Shown: piece after piece, positions 1 through 8,179 of the stretch
How positions within the stretch are numbered: position 1 is the first letter of the stretch
Layout of the letters: every line of letters begins with the position of its first letter
Assembly (NCBI GenBank): GCA_948330435.1
Contig: CAOJBY010000014.1
Location: 1-64,000 of the forward strand
DNA: 64,000 nucleotides
Direction: 5' to 3'
DNA from: an uncultured Lachnoclostridium sp.
GTDB lineage: Bacteria; Bacillota; Clostridia; Lachnospirales; Lachnospiraceae
Notes under the pieces: generated by a model
Databases searched by the model: none
Told to the model about the DNA's origin: nothing
Seen by the model: the letters and a program-made list of their open reading frames with translations, nothing else
Translations under genes and position numbers: made by a program

Positions 1-392
1 ATGAGGCGATGGTACATAAGCTCTCCGAGTTTCAGACGTTGACCGCCAAGGCCGAAACAGTCAACCCCAAGCTGACCGCTCTGAATGTGGAGCTGGCCCA
101 GGTGGAGGACGAGATTGAAAAGCTGCTGAACACCCTGACCGGGGCCAGCGCGGTTTTGATGTCCTACGCCAACGGGAAGATTGAGGAACTGGACGCCCGC
201 CGTCAAGGGCTGATAAAGGAGATTGCCGCACTGAACGCGGAAAGCGTCTCCCCGCAAAAGATCGAGTATTTGTCCTCCCACCTGGGGAATTGGGACAACA
301 TCGACTTTGACGACCGGCGGCAGGTGGCCGACATCATTCTCTCCCAGGTCCAAGCCACCGCCGAGCGCGTTTCTTTTGAGTGGAAAATCTGA
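1..392 (+). CDS. Large serine recombinase, C-terminal fragment (5' end outside window)
   Basis: The reading frame is open from the left edge (codons in phase with position 3), so only the last ~130 residues of the protein are seen. They form a charged coiled coil (around VELAQVEDEIEKLLN and IEELDARRQGLIKEIAAL) followed by a short beta tail ending FEWKI. This is the usual C-terminus of large serine recombinases after the zinc ribbon: the coiled coil governs synapsis and directionality in excision and integration. The catalytic domain is not in view. The segment is GC-rich, in sharp contrast to the AT-rich genes right after it, so it probably ends a separate mobile element (ICE or transposon) extending to the left. 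Family assignment is inferred from the coiled coil and terminal motif only. Confidence 0.7.
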   Translation, partial: EAMVHKLSEFQTLTAKAETVNPKLTALNVELAQVEDEIEKLLNTLTGASAVLMSYANGKIEELDARRQGLIKEIAALNAESVSPQKIEYLSSHLGNWDNIDFDDRRQVADIILSQVQATAERVSFEWKI

Positions 393-415
393 TTTCTTAC
401 CCCCAGCGCCTTATT

Positions 416-435
416 CAATGGTGTGTTTACCATTG
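416..435. other. Perfect short palindrome just after the recombinase stop
   Basis: CAATGGT and ACCATTG form a 7-bp inverted repeat around a 6-nt spacer, 24 nt beyond the recombinase stop codon and exactly where base composition changes from GC-rich to AT-rich. Serine recombinases commonly act on short imperfect palindromes next to their own gene, so this could be part of an attachment site. It could also be a weak hairpin terminator, although no T-run follows. From about 441 to 536 an open frame of 31 codons (starting MLYLQNVEEIR) ends before the next hairpin; it may be a gene remnant. Confidence 0.3.
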
Positions 436-538
436 TCAAGCGATGCTATATTTACAAAATGTAGAAGAAATTAGATTGAAAGCGATATATGAATGTGATA
501 AACTGATAGCAAAAGATTTTAATTTTATTCATATTTAA

Positions 539-583
539 GCCCCTAATGGGAATACCTATGAGTATTATAAGAAGAATAGGGGC
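539..583 (+). promoter_or_regulatory. Hairpin whose 3' arm holds the Shine-Dalgarno of the next gene
   Basis: GCCCCTA (539-545) is perfectly complementary to TAGGGGC (577-583). The 3' arm contains the purine-rich AGGGG that is the only plausible ribosome-binding site for the ATG at 589. Pairing would therefore mask translation initiation of the first gene of the island operon. The loop is about 31 nt. Whether it regulates translation or is a remnant terminator is not known. Confidence 0.35.
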
Positions 584-588
584 ATTTT

Positions 589-939
589 ATGGATAATACA
601 GCGTATTTCTTTTGCGATATAGATAATTATGAAATGTTATTGAATAAAACAGAAAATGCACAAAGAATGAATTATAGGCGGCAAAAATATAGGATAATAA
701 AGACTGTTATTTTAAATGATGAACACTTTGAAAAATTTAAAAATGATATTTGCGAGGAGAAAGAATTTCTACAAAATAGTACTGCTAAATTAAAATTATC
801 TGAGAAAGGTGAGTATATTTGTTTGGCGGTTGCAAACAAACATAGTGATACTATATTTTTGGTCTGTACATTTCAGTACTCTTATCCGAAATTCGTAGCA
901 ATTGTAAGGAGAAACAGTTATGGAGAAAAAATATATTGA
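589..939 (+). CDS. Hypothetical protein, 116 aa, first gene of the defence operon
   Basis: I do not recognise a family. The protein is small, soluble and charged, with no membrane segment or signal peptide. It has an N-terminal FFCDIDNYE stretch and a hydrophobic beta-rich C-terminal half (TIFLVCTFQYSYPKFVAIV). Base composition is AT-rich like the downstream genes. It overlaps the methyltransferase start by 20 nt (stop at 939, next ATG at 920), which implies translational coupling, so it may be an accessory or regulatory component of the same system. Its own Shine-Dalgarno lies in a hairpin arm (539-583). Confidence 0.6.
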   Translation: MDNTAYFFCDIDNYEMLLNKTENAQRMNYRRQKYRIIKTVILNDEHFEKFKNDICEEKEFLQNSTAKLKLSEKGEYICLAVANKHSDTIFLVCTFQYSYPKFVAIVRRNSYGEKIY

Positions 940-2149
940 TATTTTTGCTGGATGTGGGGGCCTCTCTTTAGGATTGTATAATTCGGGGTGGAGAGGTGTA
1001 TTTGCTATCGAAAAAAATGAAGATGCCTTTACGACACTTAGATATAATTTGATCGAAAGAGCAAGACATTTTGAATGGGTCAGTTGGCTGGAAATGAAGA
1101 ATCATGATATTAATGAGGTATTAATAGAACATAAAAAAGAATTAGAAAGTTTAAGGGGGAAAATACCTTTAGTAGTTGGTGGTCCTCCTTGCCAGGGCTT
1201 TTCTATGGCAGGACAGAGAAATGCTAAAGACAAAAGAAACCAATTGGTAAATTCATATGTAAAATTTGTAGAATTAGTTAGACCAGAATATATTTTTTTT
1301 GAAAATGTTCATGGTTTTACTATAGCGTTTAAAGACAAGGATAATGATGATAAGAAAGGGATACCTGCTTCTGTATATATAATTGAGAAATTAAAAAAAT
1401 TGGGGTATGATTTAAAGGATGAAATTATAGATTTTTCGGAATATGGAGTTCCACAAAAAAGAAAGAGATTTATTTTAGTTGGCTGTTTGAATGGGAATGC
1501 AAGTGAATTTTTTTCAATTCTAAAGAATAATAGAAAATTGTTTTTGAAAAAGAAGGAACTAAAAATTAATACGCCAATTTGTGAGACCATAGGAGATTTA
1601 CTAAAATCAAATGGTGAAATAGAATGTCCGGATTGTGTAAATTTTAAATCTGGATTATATGGAAAACCTTTTAGTGAGTATCAGCGTTTTATTAGAAGTG
1701 GGATAGACGATAGGAAGATACCAGATAGCCATAGGTTTTCTAATCATAGAGAACATACGATCACTTTATTTGAAAAAATGTTGAGAGAATGTGACAGGGG
1801 AAAGAGATTATCTGGGAAAAAAGATAATATTATTGAATTAAAAAAAAGAGGAGTTACTATTTTGGATGCACAACAGATTTGTAATACAATAACAAGTCAC
1901 CCAGATGATTATTTGCATTATTTAGAACCCAGGATTATGACAGTTAGAGAATGTGCAAGAATACAAAGCTTTCCTGATTGGTTTGAATTTAAGGGAAGAT
2001 ATACTACTGGAGGACAGGAGAGAAAGCTTGAAGTTCCAAGATACTCACAGGTCGGAAATGCAATTCCTCCATTATTTGCCGAGCAGGTCGGGAATGCATT
2101 GATAGAGATGATTGATAGGAGAAAAAATGGATTGGAATTTCAGAGTTAG
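920..2149 (+). CDS. DNA (cytosine-5-)-methyltransferase
   Basis: A 409-aa enzyme transferring a methyl group from SAM to C5 of cytosine in a specific DNA sequence. The canonical motifs appear in order: motif I DIFAGCGGLSLG (res. 7-18), motif IV GGPPCQGFS with catalytic Cys91, motif VI FENV (127-130), motif VIII QKRKRFILVG (179-188), motif IX RECARIQSFP, and motif X QVGNAIPP near the C-terminus. The region between motifs VIII and IX (about res. 190-340) is the target-recognition domain. AAGGAG sits upstream of the ATG. The 3' end overlaps the next gene by 23 nt. The neighbours are not a standard Type II endonuclease but a GHKL ATPase/kinase and a receiver protein, so methylation probably marks self DNA for an unusual effector. 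The recognition sequence cannot be read from the protein. Confidence 0.93.
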   Translation: MEKKYIDIFAGCGGLSLGLYNSGWRGVFAIEKNEDAFTTLRYNLIERARHFEWVSWLEMKNHDINEVLIEHKKELESLRGKIPLVVGGPPCQGFSMAGQRNAKDKRNQLVNSYVKFVELVRPEYIFFENVHGFTIAFKDKDNDDKKGIPASVYIIEKLKKLGYDLKDEIIDFSEYGVPQKRKRFILVGCLNGNASEFFSILKNNRKLFLKKKELKINTPICETIGDLLKSNGEIECPDCVNFKSGLYGKPFSEYQRFIRSGIDDRKIPDSHRFSNHREHTITLFEKMLRECDRGKRLSGKKDNIIELKKRGVTILDAQQICNTITSHPDDYLHYLEPRIMTVRECARIQSFPDWFEFKGRYTTGGQERKLEVPRYSQVGNAIPPLFAEQVGNALIEMIDRRKNGLEFQS

Positions 2150-4427
2150 TACGGGCTTAAAAGACATAATTGGTCGAGAGTTGATTACCAATGAGTTTAT
2201 TGCTATTTTTGAATTGGTAAAGAATTCATATGATGCAAGAGCTAATAATGTTGTTATAGAATTTAAAAATATATATTCTGAAAATAGTAGAATAATTATC
2301 TCAGATGATGGGCTTGGCATGAACGGGCAGGACATTCAAGATAAATGGCTTTTTGTAGCTTATTCGGAAAAGAAAGAAGACAAGCGTAGAGGTACATATA
2401 GAGATAATTTTTCTGATAGAGTTTATGCTGGGGCAAAAGGTGTGGGACGCTTCTCTTGTGATCGATTGGGAAGTAATCTCAAATTGTTTTCTCAAAAAAG
2501 TGGTGATACGAATGTAAATTATATTGAGGTGGATTGGTCTGAGTTTGAAGTTGATTCTAAAGAAGAATTTATAAATATACCTATTAAACATGGAACTTGT
2601 TTAGCCTTACCCAGCGGATTCAAACGTGGAACGACGATAGAAATATTTGGATTGAGGAGTTCATGGAACAGGAATGCTTTACTGGAACTAAAAAAGTCAT
2701 TATCTAAAATGGTAAATCCTGATGCTGAATTGAGTAAAGATGATCAGTTTAATATATACATTAAGTGTGATGAAGAAGAAGATATAGATCAGGCTGAAAG
2801 AAAAAGAATTGAAGAATTAGAAACAAAAATAGATGCAAGCGGCCAAAATATTGTTAATGGGATAGTTATAAATTATGTGTTTGAGACATTAAATATTAAG
2901 ACAACCCAAATAAAAGTAGAAATTTCAGAAGATGGGGAAAAGATCATTTCATCAATGTATGATAGAGGAACTTTTTTGTTTGAATTAGAACAAAAAAATC
3001 CGTTTTCTACTTTGAAAGATATAAAAGTAAAATTGTTTCAGCTTAATCGTGCGGCGAAAATTAATTTTAGAAAAATAATGGGAATTCCGCAAGGTCAGTA
3101 TGGAACTATTTTTATTTATAAAAATGGTTTTAGAATTATGCCATATGGTGAGCCAGGAGATGATGTGTTTGGAATAGATAAGAGAAAGGCACAAGGCTGG
3201 AATAGGAACCTTGGTACACGTGATTTGATGGGTCGCATTGAGATATATGGGAGCAGTGATTATTTGCGGGAAACTACAAGTCGTGATGGTGGGTTTATAA
3301 AAACAGCAACATATTTTGAATTGGTTGAATTTTTCATACAATATGCATTGCGACCTCTAGAAAAATATGTAGTGGGATTGATTAATTGGGGAGATCCAGA
3401 TAAAGAAAGTGGTAAGTCTATTGAACCTGAGGAAATAAAGAATGATATTTTAAATTATATAACCGAGTACGATAAAACGAAATCTTTAATTTCTGTAAAT
3501 TGTAATCCTGAATTATTTAATATTGTAGGCGAAAAGAGAGAAAAATTTGAAACAAAAGAAATTAGTCAATTAAAACAGCTTGCGAAAGATCTAAAAAGTG
3601 AAGATTTACAAAAATTAGTTCAACAGATAGAAAAACATGATCAAAAAATTAAAAAGGAAAAGGCAGAGGTAGAAAAGAAAGCAGAAAAAATTTCGGAAAA
3701 ATTATCACAAACAGAGCGTGAATTAGAAACAACGCACCGACAAGCACTGTTTTTAAGAAATCTTGCAAATCCAAAATATGAAAATGCGGTAGAATCTCTT
3801 CATATGATTAATACATATGCTAAAAGCATAAAAACGAATCTGGATAAAGTAATAAAAGAAATGCGACAATGGGAAGGATCAGAGGAATATAATAAAATTA
3901 CAAAAAGATTATTTGAAATCATGAAAGCAACACAGAAAATTAGCAGTACATATAATATTGTATGTCATGCGGATTACGATGTAAAAAGGGGAAAAATAGA
4001 TGACAATATAGTTGATTTTTTGCATGAATATATAGAAGATGCACTTTTCCCAAGAACAGGAGAGATTTTGAATATTGACATACAGAGTGATCATAAAACG
4101 CATATATTGAATTTTAATCCCATGGAGTTTGGGATTTTAATCGAAAATCTTGTATATAATTCTTTAAAAGCCAGAGCACATAATATTGTTATTACTGTTT
4201 TTGGAATTGATAAAGAAACGATTATTACCTTTTCTGATGATGGGGTGGGATTAAATTCTAATGTTATTCAAGCTGAGAAAATTTTTGAACTAGGCTATAC
4301 CACAACGAATGGTTCCGGAGTAGGGTTGGCACATGTTAAAAAAATTGTTGAAGATATGGGTGGGAGTGTTTCGGTTGATACAACGGTGAAATCTGGATTC
4401 AAGATTGAAATGAGGATATGGCAATGA
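2127..4427 (+). CDS. Twin-GHKL protein: MORC/MutL-like ATPase fused to histidine-kinase-like module
   Basis: Start ATG 2127 is preceded by AGGAG five bases upstream; an in-frame TTG at 2112 is less likely. The 766-aa product has two Bergerat-fold ATPase domains. The N-terminal one has an N-box ELVKNSYDARAN (Asn33), a DDGLGM box (60-65) and a GAKGVGRFSCDRLG loop (102-115), as in MutL/Hsp90/MORC proteins; the segment after it (about 130-420) could be an S5-like transducer. A long coiled coil (about 480-555) follows, then a DHp-like helix with candidate phospho-acceptor His559 (ESLHMIN). The C-terminal histidine-kinase-type ATPase has an N-box ENLVYNSLKARA, DDGVGL (704-709), an F-box FELGYTT and a G2 box GSGVGLAHVKKIVED. 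No transmembrane helix is seen, so sensing is cytoplasmic. The gene overlaps both neighbours. The family resembles the prokaryotic paraMORC GHKL proteins linked to restriction-modification, but the exact architecture is unfamiliar to me. Confidence 0.8.
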   Translation: MDWNFRVSTGLKDIIGRELITNEFIAIFELVKNSYDARANNVVIEFKNIYSENSRIIISDDGLGMNGQDIQDKWLFVAYSEKKEDKRRGTYRDNFSDRVYAGAKGVGRFSCDRLGSNLKLFSQKSGDTNVNYIEVDWSEFEVDSKEEFINIPIKHGTCLALPSGFKRGTTIEIFGLRSSWNRNALLELKKSLSKMVNPDAELSKDDQFNIYIKCDEEEDIDQAERKRIEELETKIDASGQNIVNGIVINYVFETLNIKTTQIKVEISEDGEKIISSMYDRGTFLFELEQKNPFSTLKDIKVKLFQLNRAAKINFRKIMGIPQGQYGTIFIYKNGFRIMPYGEPGDDVFGIDKRKAQGWNRNLGTRDLMGRIEIYGSSDYLRETTSRDGGFIKTATYFELVEFFIQYALRPLEKYVVGLINWGDPDKESGKSIEPEEIKNDILNYITEYDKTKSLISVNCNPELFNIVGEKREKFETKEISQLKQLAKDLKSEDLQKLVQQIEKHDQKIKKEKAEVEKKAEKISEKLSQTERELETTHRQALFLRNLANPKYENAVESLHMINTYAKSIKTNLDKVIKEMRQWEGSEEYNKITKRLFEIMKATQKISSTYNIVCHADYDVKRGKIDDNIVDFLHEYIEDALFPRTGEILNIDIQSDHKTHILNFNPMEFGILIENLVYNSLKARAHNIVITVFGIDKETIITFSDDGVGLNSNVIQAEKIFELGYTTTNGSGVGLAHVKKIVEDMGGSVSVDTTVKSGFKIEMRIWQ

Positions 4428-5341
4428 GTATGAAATTTAATATTTTGTGGTTTGAAGATAATGAAGAGTGGTATGAAACAAACAAGGAAAATATAGAAGA
4501 ATATTTGGTGAATAAAAATTTTGTCGCTGAATTTAAACGCTATGATAGTGCAAATAAGATTAGCAAAGTAACAGCATTTTCTGAATATGATTTGATTCTT
4601 GTGGATTTAAAATTGGATCATAATACAAAAGGCACTAATGCGATACAAACGATACGTAATAAAAATATCTTATCAGATGCATTATTTTATTCTTCAGATG
4701 GTGTAGATAAGATTCGAAGTGAGATGGGAACAGATATTTTTGAGGGTGTATATTTTTCATCTAGGGATGATATTCTATTTGAAAACAAAGTGAAAAAATT
4801 GATAGACAAAGCTGTTAGAAGAATGGAAGATATCATATCAACAAGAGGAATTTTGGTTGACAGTTTAAGTGAGTTTGATGAAAAATTGCGATTTGTAATT
4901 ATGAAATTTTACTCATCTTATGTCGATACTGCAAAGGGCAGTGAATTGGATAAATATGTATACGATTTAATTGTTAAGCAATTACATAATAATAAAAAGA
5001 AATGTGATTCCTTAAATGATTCAAATTTTTTAGGAAAAGCTTTGGCAAATACCTATTTGATAGATTCCGCAAAATTGGCTCAAATTGTCCAGCATATTTT
5101 TAATACATACTATCCAGAACAGAGGTATCGCAAAGATTTTTATAATACATATTTAAAAAAAATTATAATTGAAAGAAATAATTTAGCTCACGCAAAAAAG
5201 GAAGTAGGGGGAGATGGGCTGTTTTATTTTGAAAAGAATGAGAAAAGAATTGTGTATGATTCTCAAAAGTGTGCAGAAATACGTTGTAATATAAATCAAT
5301 TTGATGATGAAATAGAAAAAATGATTGAATTGATTATATAG
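4424..5341 (+). CDS. Receiver-domain protein with C-terminal HEPN-like RNase motif
   Basis: The ATG at 4424 overlaps the upstream stop (ATGA), with GAGGA seven bases before it. The 305-aa product starts with a response-regulator receiver fold: ILWFEDNEEW with acidic Asp12, YDLILVDLKLD with phospho-acceptor Asp61, and ALFYSSDG supplying the Ser/Thr switch. The strand-5 lysine expected at FSSRDD is not evident, so the receiver may be atypical. There is no DNA-binding HTH. The remaining ~170 residues are all-helical and contain ERNNLAH (Arg251, His256), an R-x4-H motif preceded by helical sequence as in HEPN ribonucleases. I infer a phosphorylation-controlled RNase effector partnered with the upstream kinase-like protein. 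Receiver assignment is good; HEPN assignment is a motif-level inference. Confidence 0.72.
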   Translation: MSMKFNILWFEDNEEWYETNKENIEEYLVNKNFVAEFKRYDSANKISKVTAFSEYDLILVDLKLDHNTKGTNAIQTIRNKNILSDALFYSSDGVDKIRSEMGTDIFEGVYFSSRDDILFENKVKKLIDKAVRRMEDIISTRGILVDSLSEFDEKLRFVIMKFYSSYVDTAKGSELDKYVYDLIVKQLHNNKKKCDSLNDSNFLGKALANTYLIDSAKLAQIVQHIFNTYYPEQRYRKDFYNTYLKKIIIERNNLAHAKKEVGGDGLFYFEKNEKRIVYDSQKCAEIRCNINQFDDEIEKMIELII

Positions 5342-5358
5342 GAAGAAGATTTTAAGAT

Positions 5359-5388
5359 ATAGGACAGCCTAAAAAGGGATTGTCCTAT
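5359..5388 (+). terminator. Hairpin terminator after the methyltransferase/GHKL/receiver operon
   Basis: ATAGGACA pairs perfectly with TGTCCTAT (8 bp, 14-nt loop), 18 nt after the stop of the receiver gene and followed by TTTATA. It separates this operon from the restriction-modification pair downstream. The U-run is short, so termination may be partial. Confidence 0.55.
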
Positions 5389-5492
5389 TTATACATAAGA
5401 AGTTTTTTGTTTGGAATTAAGAACATATTTTATCAGTTGTGATTTAAACCAGTAATAAGTTTTACTATATTATTAGCAAAAAGGAAAAGCAT

Positions 5493-8135
5493 ATGACAAT
5501 TAAAGATATTTTAAAGCAAAATGAATATGAACATATTTCTCAATTTTCTGAGAATGATAAAAAGTGGATTGACGAGAGAATTCAAGTACGTGTGGATGGG
5601 AAACCGGGTGTTGAATGCGTTGTACGGGGAAAAAATAGTGATGGTGATTTTTTCGAATTAACACCAGAAGAAATAGTAAGACAGTATTATGCACATGAGT
5701 TATTAGATGAATATGGATATAAAAAAGAGCAGATTGCTTTTGAAGTCCCTGTTGTTTATGCGGGAAAGGAGATTCTGAGAGAAAAAAGAATTGATATTGT
5801 TGTATATAATAAAGACGATAAGAATAAGGTTGATCTTGTTATAGAGATTAAACGTCCAGAGATAAAAGATGAAAATGTTACATATGAGGGTGAACATTCT
5901 ACGCCCTTTCAACAGATGCAATCGTATTGCAGAGCATTACAGCCTAAGCTGGGGGTTATTGCAAATGGAGATAACTTATTAAAATTTTATGATGCACCTA
6001 AATTTGATGATGCTCTTGTAATAGATAAAATTCCTTACAATGGTGAAGATATAGAAGAATGGAAAGAAAATCGTCGATTCACTTTAAAACAGCTAATTCA
6101 GAATGATCGTCTTCAAACAGAGACACTTAAAGAAATAATTTTAAAAGTTGAACAAAGATTTGGAGCAAATGATTCTAGTGATAAAGCTTTTGAAGAAATA
6201 TTTAAGCTCATTTTCATAAAATTATATGATGAGATCCTTTCTAGTGATGATGCAGATTGCATTGCATTTGAAAGAAATATATATCATAAGGACTTGAGAG
6301 AGATAGATGACGCAGATTTTCGGATAATGGAATTTAGAGCCAAAGACAGTGATTCATTGGATGATATCTTTATGAAACTTACACGTTTGTTTAATGCAGC
6401 TAAAAATAAATGGCCAGGTGTTTTTGCAAATGATTCAGTTTTGGACATGCAGAAAGCAACTCTTAAATCATGTGTAAAAGAATTGCAGAATGTAAAACTA
6501 TTTAATTCTAATCTGGAGGTTGTAGATGATGCGTTTGAACATCTTGTAAATCAGAATCAAAAAGAGGGTATGGGACAATATTTTACACCAAGGTATGTGA
6601 TTGATATGTGTGTTAAAATGCTAAATCCTAAGCCAGATGAGAAAATGATTGATACTGCAGCCGGTAGTTGTGGATTTCCTATGCATACAATTTTTCATGT
6701 GTGGAAACAGTTAAATCCAGATTCATTTAATCTATTTACAACTAGAAGAAGAACCCAGTCGGAGTTGGCCTATGTACAAAACAATGTGTTTGGTATAGAT
6801 TTTAGTGAAAAAAGTGTACGTGTGGGAAGAATGCTGAATATTATTGCAGGCGACGGACATACAAATGTCATAGAACTAAATACTCTCGATTATCCAAACT
6901 GGTCTAAGTCTTATACAAATGATCGAAACTGGACTGCAAAATATAATGAGGGATTTAGCAAATTAGAGCGTTTAAGTACGAATCCCACAGCGGTGAATGA
7001 TAAGGATAAATATGGTACATTTGATTTCGACGTTCTTATGGCAAATCCTCCTTTTGCAGGTGACTTGGATAATAAAGAGCAACTTGAAAATTATGATTTA
7101 GGATATAATGCGAAAGGCAAATTATTGAACAAAGTAGGAAGAGACATACTTTTTATTGAAAGAAATTTAAATTTTCTTAAGCCGGGTGGACGAATGGCGG
7201 TTGTGCTTCCGCAAGGACGTTTCAACAATTCAGGAGATAAAATAATACGTGATTATATAGCTGAGAGATGTCGTATTCTCGCTGTTGTTGGTCTTCATGG
7301 AAATGTGTTCAAACCACATACTGGAACTAAAACAAGTGTCCTTTTAGTTCAGAAATGGACCGATGAGGAATGTGGCTATCCCAATATTTGTCCCAAACCA
7401 CAAGTGGATGAAAATGGAAATATTGATTATCCTATCTTTTTTGCAACTATGCAGGAGTGTAGTAAGGATAATTCGGGCGACAAGATTTATGTAACAGAGA
7501 ATTATGTTACATGGACAAGTTATCAGTATATAACAGAAACTTTTTATATTAGAAAATCTGATGGTCAGCAGGTAACCAAAGAAGAGTATGACTCTGTAAA
7601 AAATAAATCTGGTTATAAAACAAAGGTAGTAACAACAAAGAAGGTAAATGAATATAAAACAGCTGATGGCTCAACAAAATTTATTAAGGATTTATTTATC
7701 GCTGAACATGGTGAATTAGATTCTCACAGAAAGTGGATACTTAAGAATAGCAAGTTCATTCTTAAAAAGAAAATAGATTCTAATACCTATGTTAAAGAGC
7801 TATCAATTCAAGAGTTCCTTAAATTGTCAAGTGGTGATGCAGCATATTATAAAGAGGTATCTCTTCTTGGAGCAAACCAAAATCCTATTATTTCTTTTGA
7901 GGAATATAAAGTATTAGATAAGAAAGAACAAAAATATTATCTTGTAGCAGAAGAGGTAGTCGAGAGCATTGAACGGGTAAAAGATACACATGGGCATATT
8001 TTTATAAAACATGATCTTTTTAATCATGATCCTGAACTTGCAAATCCTAATCCAAATAATATATACAGTCAAGATGGGATAGCAGAAGCCTTTTCTGAAT
8101 TTGCTAGAAAAGAAAATTTGAGTTTTTTTCGATAG
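5493..8135 (+). CDS. Fused restriction endonuclease/N6-adenine DNA methyltransferase (Type I/IIB-like RM subunit)
   Basis: An 880-aa protein combining cleavage and modification. Residues ~60-130 hold an HsdR-N-type PD-(D/E)XK nuclease core: KRIDIVVYN (Asp101) and LVIEIKRPE (Glu118-x-Lys120). An HsdM-like part follows: GMGQYFTPRYVIDMCV, SAM-binding DTAAGSCGF (from Asp387), and catalytic NPPF (518-521). There are no helicase motifs, so unlike a classical HsdR it cannot translocate DNA by a DEAD-box motor. With the adjacent HsdS it resembles BcgI-type IIB systems (RM subunit plus S subunit), but it is longer. Residues ~640-800 are a lysine-rich insertion I cannot assign. AAGGAAA lies upstream of the ATG. 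AT-rich composition matches the island. Confidence 0.85.
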   Translation: MTIKDILKQNEYEHISQFSENDKKWIDERIQVRVDGKPGVECVVRGKNSDGDFFELTPEEIVRQYYAHELLDEYGYKKEQIAFEVPVVYAGKEILREKRIDIVVYNKDDKNKVDLVIEIKRPEIKDENVTYEGEHSTPFQQMQSYCRALQPKLGVIANGDNLLKFYDAPKFDDALVIDKIPYNGEDIEEWKENRRFTLKQLIQNDRLQTETLKEIILKVEQRFGANDSSDKAFEEIFKLIFIKLYDEILSSDDADCIAFERNIYHKDLREIDDADFRIMEFRAKDSDSLDDIFMKLTRLFNAAKNKWPGVFANDSVLDMQKATLKSCVKELQNVKLFNSNLEVVDDAFEHLVNQNQKEGMGQYFTPRYVIDMCVKMLNPKPDEKMIDTAAGSCGFPMHTIFHVWKQLNPDSFNLFTTRRRTQSELAYVQNNVFGIDFSEKSVRVGRMLNIIAGDGHTNVIELNTLDYPNWSKSYTNDRNWTAKYNEGFSKLERLSTNPTAVNDKDKYGTFDFDVLMANPPFAGDLDNKEQLENYDLGYNAKGKLLNKVGRDILFIERNLNFLKPGGRMAVVLPQGRFNNSGDKIIRDYIAERCRILAVVGLHGNVFKPHTGTKTSVLLVQKWTDEECGYPNICPKPQVDENGNIDYPIFFATMQECSKDNSGDKIYVTENYVTWTSYQYITETFYIRKSDGQQVTKEEYDSVKNKSGYKTKVVTTKKVNEYKTADGSTKFIKDLFIAEHGELDSHRKWILKNSKFILKKKIDSNTYVKELSIQEFLKLSSGDAAYYKEVSLLGANQNPIISFEEYKVLDKKEQKYYLVAEEVVESIERVKDTHGHIFIKHDLFNHDPELANPNPNNIYSQDGIAEAFSEFARKENLSFFR

Positions 8136-8179
8136 GCCCATCTGTTAAATCTTTCAATAAAGGCAAGTATGAGACCTTG

